Of a DNA stretch of 64,000 nucleotides, positions 7,386 to 15,736 are shown piece by piece (the stretch's first letter is position 1; every line of letters begins with the position of its first letter). The notes under the pieces are model-generated. The model was not told where the DNA came from. It saw only the letters and a program-made list of their open reading frames with translations, and did no database searches. A program made the position numbers and the translations under genes. The DNA is from JAZKHE01 sp040385525 (lineage in GTDB: Bacteria; Bacteroidota; Bacteroidia; UBA4408): the NCBI GenBank assembly GCA_040385525.1, contig JAZKHE010000002.1, positions 496,001-560,000 of the forward strand, in the 5' to 3' direction.

Positions 7386-8433
7386 CAATCAATTTTAATA
7401 TAGTTTCTTTTTGATTTGTGTTTGTGCTTTGTTGCGAAAAGCCTTTGTAGTTTTCTTTTTTAATATTGGCTAACAAAAAATCGTTTTGAGATGAATAGCC
7501 TGCAATATTTTGTGAGTTAAAATATTCGGCAAGGTATTCTTGTTCGGTTTGTCCAGGAGTAGGTACAAAATAGGCTTTTGCTTGTAAGGCTTGTAAATCC
7601 ATAATAGAGCTGTAACCAGAGCGACAAATTACCAACTCACTTTCTTGTACTAATTTTTCAATTTCTGTAGATGTGCAATAATTACAGTAATTTTCAAGAT
7701 TAACATTTTGTAATTTACTATCGTTATTTACTAATCCGCGAACAATATAAAACGATTTGTTGCTTTTTTTTATTTCGCTTACAATTTTATTTTCAAATTG
7801 CGTACGCTGTGGTTCTGGTCCCGAAAGTAAAAAAAGCAAATCGTATTTTTTTGTAACAACTTCTTTGTTTTTTTGTAAACGAGATAAAGCGCCTATAAAA
7901 TGAGCATTATTAATGCCTTCGATACTTGATAAATCGCCACTTAAATAATGGTTTTCAAAATCGGAAATCCAGCACTGGCTGTAGTTAGCAATGTGTTTTC
8001 TATTAATTTTATTAATTAAACTCGAAAAAATAGGCGATTTAATTTTGGTTTGGTGCGTAATAAAAACACTAGGGATTTTATTAGAATAACAACCATAACG
8101 GTTATCTGATATTACCAAATCAGTATTGTATTTCGTAATAATTTCATCAATTAATTGATGCTCTTTTTTAATTGTATTAAGCAGTTTGGGAATTTGCTTT
8201 GCAATAGCCCAAGTTATGTTGTTAGAAGCGCCATAATTTATGTTGTAGCCAAAAAAATCAATAAACTGAATACCAATTAATTCCTTACTCAGTACTTGCT
8301 TTTGCCAAGCTGTGCAAGCCACAAAAATAGTGTAGTTTTCTTCTAGCAAATACTTAAGTATAGGAATACAGCGCGTGGTGTGTCCTAAACCCCAATCTAA
8401 AGGGCAAACTAAAATATTTTTTTGCTTAAACAT
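7372..8433 (-). CDS. Glycosyltransferase of the MurG-like (GT-B) type
   Basis: 353 residues, apparently cytosolic with no signal peptide. The N-terminus (ILVCPLDWGLGHTTRCIPILKYL) has the Gly-His-rich loop of GT-B nucleotide-sugar glycosyltransferases such as MurG and related UDP-GlcNAc transferases. The C-terminal half (about 195-340) has a Rossmann-like domain with LLFLLSGPEPQR and the donor-binding region VICRSGYSSIMDLQAL followed by FVPTPGQTEQEYLA, matching the glycosyltransferase-28 C-terminal pattern. Bacteroidota genomes often annotate such proteins simply as 'glycosyltransferase'; the acceptor is unknown. The stop codon lies inside the end of the kinase gene on the opposite strand (14-bp overlap). 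Confidence 0.8.
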   Translation of the reverse strand: MFKQKNILVCPLDWGLGHTTRCIPILKYLLEENYTIFVACTAWQKQVLSKELIGIQFIDFFGYNINYGASNNITWAIAKQIPKLLNTIKKEHQLIDEIITKYNTDLVISDNRYGCYSNKIPSVFITHQTKIKSPIFSSLINKINRKHIANYSQCWISDFENHYLSGDLSSIEGINNAHFIGALSRLQKNKEVVTKKYDLLFLLSGPEPQRTQFENKIVSEIKKSNKSFYIVRGLVNNDSKLQNVNLENYCNYCTSTEIEKLVQESELVICRSGYSSIMDLQALQAKAYFVPTPGQTEQEYLAEYFNSQNIAGYSSQNDFLLANIKKENYKGFSQQSTNTNQKETILKLIAKLF

Positions 8434-8498
8434 ATTCTATAAAAGTAAAATTTTTTTAGTTAGTGTGGATACACAAAAACAATAGAACTATTTTTTTT

Positions 8499-8616
8499 AA
8501 CCACATAGCGACATAGTTTTAAGTAAAGATAGGTGGCGCATAGTTTTCGCAAAGCGAAAAACTCTGTAAACTATATAATTTAATCCAGCGATTTTTCTAT
8601 GTATCTATGTGGTGAA
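8499..8616. repeat. Imperfect palindromic intergenic element
   Basis: ACCACATAG (8500-8508) is inverted at 8605-8613 (CTATGTGGT), the inner GACATAG (8510-8516) at CTATGTAT (8597-8604), and the centre AGTTTTCGC (8542-8550) pairs with GCGAAAAACT (8554-8563). No reading frame crosses it. The composition resembles the 'accgcaaagtacgcagag' type repeats at 54943-55260. It is probably a dispersed non-coding repeat that can form a long hairpin. Confidence 0.6.
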
Positions 8617-8673
8617 TTTACCAAGCTAGCCTTTAATTTGACTAGGCAAATATGTTTTTTAATAAACATCTAT

Positions 8674-8681
8674 TAACTTTG
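8674..8681 (+). promoter_or_regulatory. Putative -7 box of trmB
   Basis: TAACTTTG is a perfect TAnnTTTG match ending 7 bp before the trmB ATG, implying a leaderless or near-leaderless mRNA. No -33 TTTG lies at the usual spacing. Confidence 0.4.
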
Positions 8682-8688
8682 GCAAAGT

Positions 8689-9375
8689 ATGGGGAAAAAG
8701 AAATTACAACGTTTTGCAGCTATTACCAAAATGGACAATGTGTTTGAACAAATACAACGCTCATCGCTTGTTCCTGATTTTGAATTGAGGGGAAATTGGC
8801 ATAAAAATTATTTTAAAAATGATAATCCAATTGTGTTGGAGTTAGGCTGTGGAAAAGGTGAATACACCGTTGGTTTAGCGCAACAATATCCTAATAAAAA
8901 CTTTGTAGGATTAGATTTAAAAGGAAATAGAATTTGGGTGGGTGCAACACAATTAAAAGAAAAAAACTTAAATAATGGTGCTTTTTTGCGTTGCAGAATA
9001 GAAAATATAGCTACTTGTTTTGCTCCAGATGAAGTAAGCGAAATTTGGATAACCTTTGCCGATCCTCAGCCACAAAAAACAAGAGAAAATAAACGATTAA
9101 CAGCACAACGTTTTTTAGAAAAATACAAACAAATTTTAAAACCTGGTGGTATTATTCATTTAAAAACAGATAGTACTTTGTTATACGAATCTACTTTAGA
9201 AGTTATTAAAGAAAATAACCACCAACTTATTTTGCATACGAGCGATTTGTACCACAAAACGCCTGTAAATATTGAGCAATCATTATTAAGCATACAAACA
9301 CATTACGAAAAATTATTTACAGCCAAAGGATTTTTAATTAACTACATTCAGTTCCAGTTAAATGATAAAAGATAA
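8689..9375 (+). CDS. trmB: tRNA (guanine-46-N7)-methyltransferase
   Basis: 228 residues, full length for TrmB, which uses S-adenosylmethionine to form 7-methylguanosine at position 46 in the tRNA variable loop. The SAM-binding motif ELGCGKGEYTVGLA is at 51-64, the second strand motif FVGLDLKGNR at 72-81, and the family signature appears as TFADPQPQKTRENKRL (122-137), where many homologs have FPDPWPK. This Bacteroidota-type variation is common and does not suggest loss of function. The gene overlaps the next one by 14 bp, so the two are probably co-translated. Confidence 0.93.
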   Translation: MGKKKLQRFAAITKMDNVFEQIQRSSLVPDFELRGNWHKNYFKNDNPIVLELGCGKGEYTVGLAQQYPNKNFVGLDLKGNRIWVGATQLKEKNLNNGAFLRCRIENIATCFAPDEVSEIWITFADPQPQKTRENKRLTAQRFLEKYKQILKPGGIIHLKTDSTLLYESTLEVIKENNHQLILHTSDLYHKTPVNIEQSLLSIQTHYEKLFTAKGFLINYIQFQLNDKR

Positions 9376-9706
9376 CGGCGATTTTTTTCAGCAAGTGTAT
9401 CAGGTAGTACGATTAATTCCGTTAGGAAGAGTTACTTCTTATGGCGCTATTGCAAAATATTTAGGTGCTGCCCGTTCATCACGAATGGTAGGTTGGGCAA
9501 TGAATAATTCGCATCAGCAAGCAGAATACGTTCCTGCACACCGCGTTGTAAACAGAAACGGATTACTTACTGGCAAACATTTTTTTGCATCGCCCACACA
9601 AATGCAAGACTTGCTCGAAGCCGAAGGAATAATTATTAAAAAAGACCAAATACAAAATTTCAAATCAGTGTATTGGCATCCAATAATTGAGTTGGAGATA
9701 AAGTAA
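9362..9706 (+). CDS. Alkyltransferase-like (ATL) protein, MGMT family without active-site cysteine
   Basis: 114 residues covering only the DNA-binding domain of O6-alkylguanine-DNA alkyltransferase. The helix-turn-helix with the helix carrying the arginine finger is seen in RVTSYGAIAKYLGAARSSRMVGWAM (23-47). The active-site motif PCHRV is PAHRV here (58-62): Ala59 replaces the alkyl-accepting cysteine. ATL proteins of this kind cannot transfer the alkyl group; they bind and flip O6-alkylguanine and mark the lesion for nucleotide excision repair. The start overlaps the end of trmB by 14 bp, so it depends on that transcript. The next gene is convergent, 2 bp away. Confidence 0.88.
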   Translation: MIKDNGDFFQQVYQVVRLIPLGRVTSYGAIAKYLGAARSSRMVGWAMNNSHQQAEYVPAHRVVNRNGLLTGKHFFASPTQMQDLLEAEGIIIKKDQIQNFKSVYWHPIIELEIK

Positions 9707-9708
9707 TC

Positions 9709-10104
9709 TTAACTTTCCTTTTTCAAAATTAACACCAAGCTAAATGCAGAAAGCATTGCTGTTATTGGCGTAAAAATAATTGTTTCTAATGAGTGCGTTG
9801 CAAATAAATTACCAATGGTGTTTATGGTAAACATAAAAACCATCATCCACAACAAGCTTGTAATTACCGCAACTGGAACTTTAAGTTTTAAGTAATTAGT
9901 TTTAATTAAAACTACCAACAAAAAAACTACATTTATTAAAATAGAAACAGTTTCAAATTTTAGCATAGCGCTGTGGTCTTTTAATCGCCCGCCCCAAACA
10001 ATGTTAAAAGGTATAATGCCTGTTAATACCAATAAATGAAACACAATAGTTAAACTAAAAATTAGTATTAATCCGTATTTAGCAATGTTATAAAGTTTAT
10101 TCAT
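9709..10104 (-). CDS. Small four-helix integral membrane protein, function unknown
   Basis: 131 residues with four predicted transmembrane helices (about 9-29, 47-67, 73-95 and 104-127) and very short loops. I recognise no family motif. The short hydrophilic loop after helix 1 (GGRLKDHSAMLKFE) is the only conspicuous polar segment. It converges with the ATL gene. A short reading frame (10123-10230) lies just upstream on the same strand. Confidence 0.6.
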   Translation of the reverse strand: MNKLYNIAKYGLILIFSLTIVFHLLVLTGIIPFNIVWGGRLKDHSAMLKFETVSILINVVFLLVVLIKTNYLKLKVPVAVITSLLWMMVFMFTINTIGNLFATHSLETIIFTPITAMLSAFSLVLILKKES

Positions 10105-10122
10105 TTGATTTAATATTTATAA

Positions 10123-10230
10123 TTATTCATCAATATATTGAAAATATGATTTACCAGTTATTGTATCTATTCTTAATTCTATAATCGGGTAATCACCTGC
10201 TATCTGATATATTAATTCAGTTTTCTCCAT
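10123..10230 (-). pseudogene. Short open frame, possible gene remnant (35 codons)
   Basis: From the ATG at 10228-10230 the minus strand encodes MEKTELIYQIAGDYPIIELRI... ending YFQYIDE before TAA at 10123-10125. The frame stays open upstream for 11 more codons (FQIPSRFEFWF) until a TAG, and these extra residues look protein-like too, so the piece may be the tail of a decayed larger gene. No signal peptide or known motif is seen. It could also be a real small protein gene or chance. Confidence 0.3.
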
Positions 10231-10338
10231 AAACCAAAATTCAAATCTACTAGGAATTTGGAACTACTTAGATAGTTTGTATTTATTTTGCTTAATATTT
10301 TAATTTGTCTAAATATTGTTTTTAATAAAGCAGGTTTT

Positions 10339-11061
10339 TTAATTGTGAATATTCCCGGATATTTCACTTGTACCATTGTTTACTTTAACATTGTTAAATA
10401 CTGCGGATACTGTTCCGTTATTACTAATTATAATCTCAAGTTGGCCACCAGCATCTGAAATATATTTATGAATAGGACGAGGACCGCTACAATCCATTAT
10501 TATGCAAGCTTTATAGTCTGTTAACGCTATGTAATCATTTTGTAATGTGTAAATCCCTGGAGTTATAGTTGTTGGTGTACCCGGTAAATAAACGGTTATT
10601 ATGTAAAAGGTTTCGAAATTTCGACTGCTGCCAGTAAAGTACCAATAATTACTTTCCTGCACAGTTTTAATACCAATAAGTTCAGGTATGTAATTTCCTT
10701 GTTCCACTGCAGTTCCGTATGCTAATGTTGTTATAAAAGTTGGTAAATAATTAACATTTATGGAATGTGAAATTGTATTTCTTTGCTTTTCTCGTTTAGA
10801 AAAGGATTCTAATTTAAATGTTACTACTCCTGGTTTTTGTTTGGTATCAATTATATAATTGGCATTTTCAGTTGTTACTGTTTGTCCATCAGGCATTGTC
10901 CATATATAAGAATTTCCATTTTCCGTTGTGTTTGTTAAATTCACAGTATCGCCTTGGTAATACTCTGTTTTATCTGTAGTAAAAGAAGTATTAAGTTCTT
11001 TTTGGCAACTCGTAATTAGCAGAATAGAAATTATTACAAATATTGTTTTTAAATTTTTCAT
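10339..11061 (-). CDS. Lipoprotein with PKD-like domain
   Basis: 240 residues with a lipoprotein signal peptide (MKNLKTIFVIISILLITSC, acceptor Cys19). The following 80 residues resemble a PKD/Ig-like beta-sandwich: YYQGDTVNLTNTTENGNSYIWTMPDG and later VVTFKLESFSKREKQ, the 'xYxWxxPDG' core being typical. The C-terminal half is beta-rich, with a CIIMDCSGPRP segment, and is unassigned. It is most likely an outer-membrane-anchored binding or adhesion protein. No partner gene is adjacent: nadE lies upstream on the same strand after 67 bp with no obvious promoter or terminator between them. Confidence 0.75.
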   Translation of the reverse strand: MKNLKTIFVIISILLITSCQKELNTSFTTDKTEYYQGDTVNLTNTTENGNSYIWTMPDGQTVTTENANYIIDTKQKPGVVTFKLESFSKREKQRNTISHSINVNYLPTFITTLAYGTAVEQGNYIPELIGIKTVQESNYWYFTGSSRNFETFYIITVYLPGTPTTITPGIYTLQNDYIALTDYKACIIMDCSGPRPIHKYISDAGGQLEIIISNNGTVSAVFNNVKVNNGTSEISGNIHN

Positions 11062-11128
11062 ACACTTTATTTTTTAGTTTTCTTTACTTGTTATAAGCTT
11101 TGTGTAATCCTTACGTTACTTCTAACTT

Positions 11129-12766
11129 CTAATATTTTCCTACAATTGGCATTCTGCGTCCGTAACCAAATGCTTTTGGCGAAACGCGCAACACAGGCGC
11201 CATTTGTTTACGTTTATACTCGTTTAAATTTATTAAGCGCACAACCCGTGTTACCGTTTTTTCGTCGTAGCCCATTTTAATAATTTCTGTTGCTGTTTTT
11301 ATGTTTTCAATGTATTGAAATAAAATAGCATCTAACAAATCGTATTCTGGCAAAGAGTCGCTATCTTTTTGGTTGGGGCGTAACTCTGCCGATGGTGCTT
11401 TGGTTAAAGTGTTTACTGGTATTCTTATTTTATCTTTATTTACATAATTGCAAACCTCATATATTTCCGTTTTATAAACGTCGGCAAGCACAGCAATTCC
11501 TCCGCACATATCACCATATAACGTTCCGTAACCTACAGCAGCTTCACTTTTGTTGGTGGTATTTAATAAAATGTGTCCAAATTTGTTTGAAACACCCATG
11601 ACTAAAATACCTCTAATGCGGGCTTGTAAGTTTTCTTCGGCTACATTAAATGGTAAATCTTTGTAGAGGGGAGCTAATGTTTTTCTTAAACTTTCGTAGT
11701 TTTCTTTTATAGGTAAAATATGATAATCGCAACCTAAATTTTTTGCTAAATCTTCAGCATCTTTTACTGAGTGATCGCTCGAAAATTCTGACGGCATTAA
11801 AATACCTAACACATTTTCTTTTCCTAGAGCATCAACTGCAATACAGGCTGTAAGTGCCGAATCTACTCCTCCTGATAAACCAATTACTGCTTTTGTAAAA
11901 CCTGTTTTTGCAAAATAATCTTGTACAGCATAAACCAATGCTTTGTAAATGTTTTCTACTTTTTCAATTGGTTTTTCTGCTGTTAAACTTCCAATAATAT
12001 CATTGTTTTTAAATTCAAGAACAGAAAAATCTTCTTCGTAATAATTGGCTTGCAACACTTTTTTTCCTGCGTTATTAAAAGCCATTGTTCCGCCATCAAA
12101 AATTAATTCGGTATTGCAACCAACTTGGTTTACATACAAAATTGGCAATTTATATTTTGCATTGTTGCGAGCAAGCATATTTGCTCTATTTTGCAGATGA
12201 TTATAGTTAAACGGAGAGGCAGAAATATTAATAATAAGTTGTGGTTTTTCTTTTGTTAACTCGTCTAACGGACTAACGGTGTACATCAAATCTTCTTCTA
12301 CATCCCAAATATCTTCGCAAACAGTTAGTGCAATTTTAGTGTTGTTTATAGTAACGCAATTAAATTTTTTTGCCGATTCAAAATAACGATACTCATCAAA
12401 AACATCGTAGTTAGGCAGTAAACCTTTATTATAGGTGTCTACTATTTTGCCTTCGTTTAAAACAAGAGCAGAATTGTATAAATTTTTACCTTCGGTTGTT
12501 GGGTTTGGATTTCGGGTTGGCGCACCAACAATAGCGTGTATACCAATACAAGTTTTGGCAACTTCTAGCACTTTTTGTTCGCACTGTTCAATAAAATTGT
12601 TGTAGTCGAGCAAATCTTGTGGAGCATATCCGCAAATGCTTAACTCAGAAAACACAATTAAATGGCATTGTTGCTGTTTAGCTTGGTTTATTGCATCAAT
12701 TATTTTTATGCAATTACCATTTAAATCGCCTACTATAAAATTAAGTTGCGATAAAGCTATTTTCAT
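11129..12766 (-). CDS. nadE: Glutamine-dependent NAD+ synthetase
   Basis: 545 residues. It amidates nicotinic acid adenine dinucleotide to NAD+ using ammonia released from glutamine. The N-terminal nitrilase-type glutaminase domain shows the catalytic triad Glu41 (FSELSICGY), Lys114 (YNKGLLPNY) and Cys150 (ALTVCEDIW). The C-terminal synthetase domain starts near 270 and has the ATP-pyrophosphatase P-loop SGGVDS at 298-303. The open frame extends 12 codons upstream, but the Met at 12764-12766 begins the conserved MKIALSQLNFIVGDL, so that start is used. In Bacteroidota nadE is often found close to gldB and gldC, as here. Confidence 0.95.
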   Translation of the reverse strand: MKIALSQLNFIVGDLNGNCIKIIDAINQAKQQQCHLIVFSELSICGYAPQDLLDYNNFIEQCEQKVLEVAKTCIGIHAIVGAPTRNPNPTTEGKNLYNSALVLNEGKIVDTYNKGLLPNYDVFDEYRYFESAKKFNCVTINNTKIALTVCEDIWDVEEDLMYTVSPLDELTKEKPQLIINISASPFNYNHLQNRANMLARNNAKYKLPILYVNQVGCNTELIFDGGTMAFNNAGKKVLQANYYEEDFSVLEFKNNDIIGSLTAEKPIEKVENIYKALVYAVQDYFAKTGFTKAVIGLSGGVDSALTACIAVDALGKENVLGILMPSEFSSDHSVKDAEDLAKNLGCDYHILPIKENYESLRKTLAPLYKDLPFNVAEENLQARIRGILVMGVSNKFGHILLNTTNKSEAAVGYGTLYGDMCGGIAVLADVYKTEIYEVCNYVNKDKIRIPVNTLTKAPSAELRPNQKDSDSLPEYDLLDAILFQYIENIKTATEIIKMGYDEKTVTRVVRLINLNEYKRKQMAPVLRVSPKAFGYGRRMPIVGKY

Positions 12767-12784
12767 ATTTCTTAATTTTTGGTT

Positions 12785-12815
12785 ATAAAAAACGCCATGC
12801 AAAAATTACATGGCG
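12785..12815 (-). terminator. Rho-independent terminator after the beta-barrel protein gene
   Basis: CGCCATG (12793-12799) pairs perfectly with CATGGCG (12809-12815). On the minus strand the stem is followed by a T run, 24 bp past the stop of the upstream gene and before nadE. Confidence 0.8.
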
Positions 12816-12838
12816 AAATTTTAAAATTATTTTTTTAA

Positions 12839-13609
12839 TTAAAATATAACGCCTACAGTTAATGCAAATGCGTTGTTAAACGATTTTAAATCAATTGTTT
12901 TCCCAACTTTTGAACTTACAATTTCGGTTTGTTTTTTCTTTAAAGTGCTAGTGTAGCCTTGCAAATAGTTTAACGACATAACTAACGAAGTTGAACCAAT
13001 TAAATTATACTCAGCGCCTAAACCAACATTTAACGACATACGCATTAAATTAACTTGATCGGCAATGTTTTCGTTATCACTTTTAAAATTATAAACGGGT
13101 CCTTTTGTGCCAATATATGCTCCCTCATCAACAGCACGCGCTTTTGCTCTAATTCCTAAATTGGTTCCAAACACACCAAAGTATTTCATGCTGCCTATTT
13201 CTGGCGTTTTCATTTTAAATGTAATAGGCACATCTACAAATGTTAAATACATTGTGCGTGTATTTGCATAAAATTTTGCTTCTTTACTTTCGCCTTCGGG
13301 TGTAAACAAGTAATATGCCGAGTCTGCAACTGCAAAATCAATTCGGCCTCCTGAGCCAAAAACTTCAACACCCGAGCTAAAGCTAATTACTTTGTTTAGT
13401 CTGAAATCGGTAATAAAACCATAACCAAAACGCAAGCTTGTTCCATCGCTTTTAATGGTTTTGTTATCTAAATGGGGCTTCATATAAGATAAATTTGGAT
13501 TTACCTTTAAACCAAAATTAAAGTTTTTTACACGCTCCTCGCCATCATCTTGCGCATTAACAAATTGAGAACTGAAGCAAAGAGTTAAAATAATAAGTAA
13601 CTTTTTCAT
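12839..13609 (-). CDS. Outer-membrane beta-barrel protein (PorT-like family)
   Basis: 256 residues from the Met at 13607-13609, which begins a clean signal peptide (MKKLLIILTLCFSSQFVNAQ); the longer frame would add nine residues before it. The mature protein has alternating polar/aromatic strands and ends in an aromatic, FALTVGVIF, as expected for an eight-stranded barrel of the PorT/OmpX-like type. The real T9SS component PorT has this fold, but the fold is shared by many paralogs and no other T9SS core gene is adjacent, so I do not assign porT. It is divergent from gldB with only 41 bp between the two starts. Confidence 0.75.
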   Translation of the reverse strand: MKKLLIILTLCFSSQFVNAQDDGEERVKNFNFGLKVNPNLSYMKPHLDNKTIKSDGTSLRFGYGFITDFRLNKVISFSSGVEVFGSGGRIDFAVADSAYYLFTPEGESKEAKFYANTRTMYLTFVDVPITFKMKTPEIGSMKYFGVFGTNLGIRAKARAVDEGAYIGTKGPVYNFKSDNENIADQVNLMRMSLNVGLGAEYNLIGSTSLVMSLNYLQGYTSTLKKKQTEIVSSKVGKTIDLKSFNNAFALTVGVIF

Positions 13610-13633
13610 ACTTTTGGGGTGTTTTAATTTGTT

Positions 13634-13641
13634 CAAATATA
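13634..13641 (-). promoter_or_regulatory. Putative -7 box of the beta-barrel gene
   Basis: On the minus strand TATATTTG, a perfect TAnnTTTG, ends 24 bp before the ATG of the beta-barrel gene. It lies inside the 41-bp spacer shared with divergent gldB, so the two promoters must overlap. Confidence 0.45.
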
Positions 13642-13650
13642 GTACAATTT

Positions 13651-14661
13651 ATGTTTAAATATCCAATTATTGGCGTTTTTTTGTTGTCGATTTTACTGAT
13701 TTCATGCGGAAACGACCCGTTAAAAGTAGATACAGAAACAATAGAACTTAATTTAAAGTTTAATCGTTTTGAACAAGACTTTTTTGAGTTAAAAAAATCA
13801 ACTGATTTAAAAGCAGGTCTTGCTTCATTACAGAAAAAGTATAGCGAATTTTATTTGCGTTACACCAAAAATATAATGCAGTTTGGCGACGAAAAAAACC
13901 CTTCGTTTGAAACCGGAATTAAAGGTTTTTTAAACGATAAAGACATTAACACGATTTACAACGATGTGCAAAAAAAATATACAGATGTAAATGATATTAA
14001 AGCGGAGTTAACCGAATCGTTTAAAAAATACAATTATCATTTTCCTAAAAAAAGAGTGCCAGCTGTAGTAACTTTTGTTTCTGGATTTACATACGGAGTG
14101 GTTGCTACCGATAGTGTTTTAGGAATTGGTTTAGACAGGTATTTAGGCGCAGATTATATTTATTATACTAAAATGGGTTGGCCAAAATACATTACAGCTC
14201 GTTCTCAAAAATCGTATATAGTTGCTGATGCGATGCAAGGTTGGATAGGAACCGAGTTTGAAGTAAACAATCCTAAAAAGATTTTGTTAAACGATATTAT
14301 TCATCAAGGAAAAATTTTGTATGCATTAGATGCAACTGTAAATGCTCACGATACAGTGAAAATTACGTACACAAAAGCACAGTTAGATTGGGCTAGATAC
14401 AATGAGTTTGATGTTTGGAAATTTATGGTAGATAAAAAAGTATTGTTTACTTCTAATGCTTCCGAAATTTCTAAATTTTTGAACGATGGGCCTTTTACGA
14501 GTGGTTTTCCAAAAGAATCGCCACCACGATTGGGTGTTTTTATTGGTTGGAAAATTGTTAAGTCGTACATGAAAAACAATAAAATAACGCTCGAGGAATT
14601 GATGAAAGAGCAAGACGCACAAAAAATATTAAATAAATCAAAATACAAACCAAACAAATAA
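13651..14661 (+). CDS. gldB: Gliding motility lipoprotein GldB
   Basis: 336 residues with a lipoprotein signal (MFKYPIIGVFLLSILLISC, Cys19). The body matches the GldB family: an N-terminal segment around RFEQDFFELK, the FVSGFTYGVVATDS.LGIGLDRYLG region (about 145-170), and YIVADAMQGWIG. GldB is required for gliding in Flavobacterium johnsoniae, but it is also found in many non-gliding Bacteroidota, so presence alone does not prove motility. The stop codon overlaps the start of gldC (TAATG), indicating translational coupling. The fold resembles metal-peptidase-like DUF families in distant comparisons; no enzymatic activity is established. Confidence 0.9.
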   Translation: MFKYPIIGVFLLSILLISCGNDPLKVDTETIELNLKFNRFEQDFFELKKSTDLKAGLASLQKKYSEFYLRYTKNIMQFGDEKNPSFETGIKGFLNDKDINTIYNDVQKKYTDVNDIKAELTESFKKYNYHFPKKRVPAVVTFVSGFTYGVVATDSVLGIGLDRYLGADYIYYTKMGWPKYITARSQKSYIVADAMQGWIGTEFEVNNPKKILLNDIIHQGKILYALDATVNAHDTVKITYTKAQLDWARYNEFDVWKFMVDKKVLFTSNASEISKFLNDGPFTSGFPKESPPRLGVFIGWKIVKSYMKNNKITLEELMKEQDAQKILNKSKYKPNK

Positions 14662-14990
14662 TGAAAAAATCTACAATTAATTTTAATATTGAGCTAGACG
14701 AAAACAACTTGCCAGAAGCAATTTCTTGGGATGCTAGCGATTCAGAGTTCGACAAGCCACAACCTAGCAAAGCTATTATGCTTTCTATTTGGGATCCAAC
14801 ACAAAACAATACATTAAAAATTGATTTGTGGGCAAAAGATATGATGGTAGATGAAATGAAATTATTTTTTCATCAAACACTTTTGTCGATGGCACAAACT
14901 TTAGAGCGTGCAACTGGTGAAGATAAAATGGCAGAAGATTTAAGAGATTACTGTGCTCACTTTGCTAAAAAAATGGAAATTTTAAAATAG
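14661..14990 (+). CDS. gldC: Gliding motility protein GldC
   Basis: 109 residues, no signal peptide, acidic. It matches the GldC family throughout: ISWDASDSEFDKPQPSKAIMLSIWDP near the N-terminus, then LKIDLWAKDMMVDEMKLFFHQTLLSMAQTLERATG, and a helical C-terminus. GldC is a small cytoplasmic protein that improves gliding in Flavobacterium johnsoniae but is not essential. It overlaps gldB by one base and converges on engB, with 1 bp between stop codons. Confidence 0.92.
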   Translation: MKKSTINFNIELDENNLPEAISWDASDSEFDKPQPSKAIMLSIWDPTQNNTLKIDLWAKDMMVDEMKLFFHQTLLSMAQTLERATGEDKMAEDLRDYCAHFAKKMEILK

Positions 14991-14991
14991 T

Positions 14992-15612
14992 TTAAACAAC
15001 TCTTTTAAAGTCTTTATTCGTTTCTTCAATCAGTTTTAAAATATTTTCTTTACCCGATTTTTTTTCAGCGGTGGTAATAAATTGGGTGGGTAATTCCGCC
15101 CAATATTGTTTCATTATTTTGTTATAAAAATCTAAATTTTTGTTCAATTCGTTTCTTGTTAGCTTGTCGGTTTTAGTAAACACCATAACAAACGGAACTC
15201 CTTTTTCTCCAAGCCATTGCATAAAATCCATATCAACAGTTTGCGGCTCTAATCTACTATCAATTAAAACAAAAACGCAAGTTAAATTTTTTCTATTTAT
15301 TAAATATTCAGAAATAAATTCTTCCCATTGTTCTATTTTGCTTTTAGAAACTTTTGCATAACCATAACCTGGTAAATCTACCAAATACCAAGGCTTATCA
15401 GTTTCATTAATTATAAAATGATTAATAAGCTGTGTTTTTCCGGGTTTTGCAGAAGTTTTTGCTAAATCTTTATGATTAACAATATAATTTATTAGTGACG
15501 ATTTACCCACGTTACTTCTACCAATAAAGGCATATTCTGGGTAAATTTCTTTTGGACATTTGCTTATATCTGTGTTGCTAATTACAAATCGAGCGTTTTT
15601 TATAGTAAGCAT
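14992..15612 (-). CDS. engB: Ribosome-biogenesis GTPase EngB (YihA/YsxC)
   Basis: 206 residues, standard length. TRAFAC GTPase motifs are complete: G1 GRSNVGKSS (31-39), G2 region with KPGKTQLIN (57-64), G3 DLPGYGYA (79-86), G4 TKTD (146-149), and a G5-like TTAEKKSG near the C-terminus. EngB assists assembly of the large ribosomal subunit and is essential in many bacteria. The 124 bp upstream, toward the GNAT gene, is AT-rich with no clear hairpin. Confidence 0.95.
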   Translation of the reverse strand: MLTIKNARFVISNTDISKCPKEIYPEYAFIGRSNVGKSSLINYIVNHKDLAKTSAKPGKTQLINHFIINETDKPWYLVDLPGYGYAKVSKSKIEQWEEFISEYLINRKNLTCVFVLIDSRLEPQTVDMDFMQWLGEKGVPFVMVFTKTDKLTRNELNKNLDFYNKIMKQYWAELPTQFITTAEKKSGKENILKLIEETNKDFKRVV

Positions 15613-15736
15613 TTTTTATGTTTTAAGTTTAAATTTTCAAGTTATTAGTAGTTAGCTTCTTTCTAAAATGCTTGAATAGTTTAATTGTGATTTCTTTAGT
15701 CTCAAATCTATTATCTAATATCTCAATTCTCACATC

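Noticed and set aside
12839..13609. porT, the T9SS component
   Set aside because: The outer-membrane barrel family is large; no specific PorT signature or T9SS core neighbour is visible.
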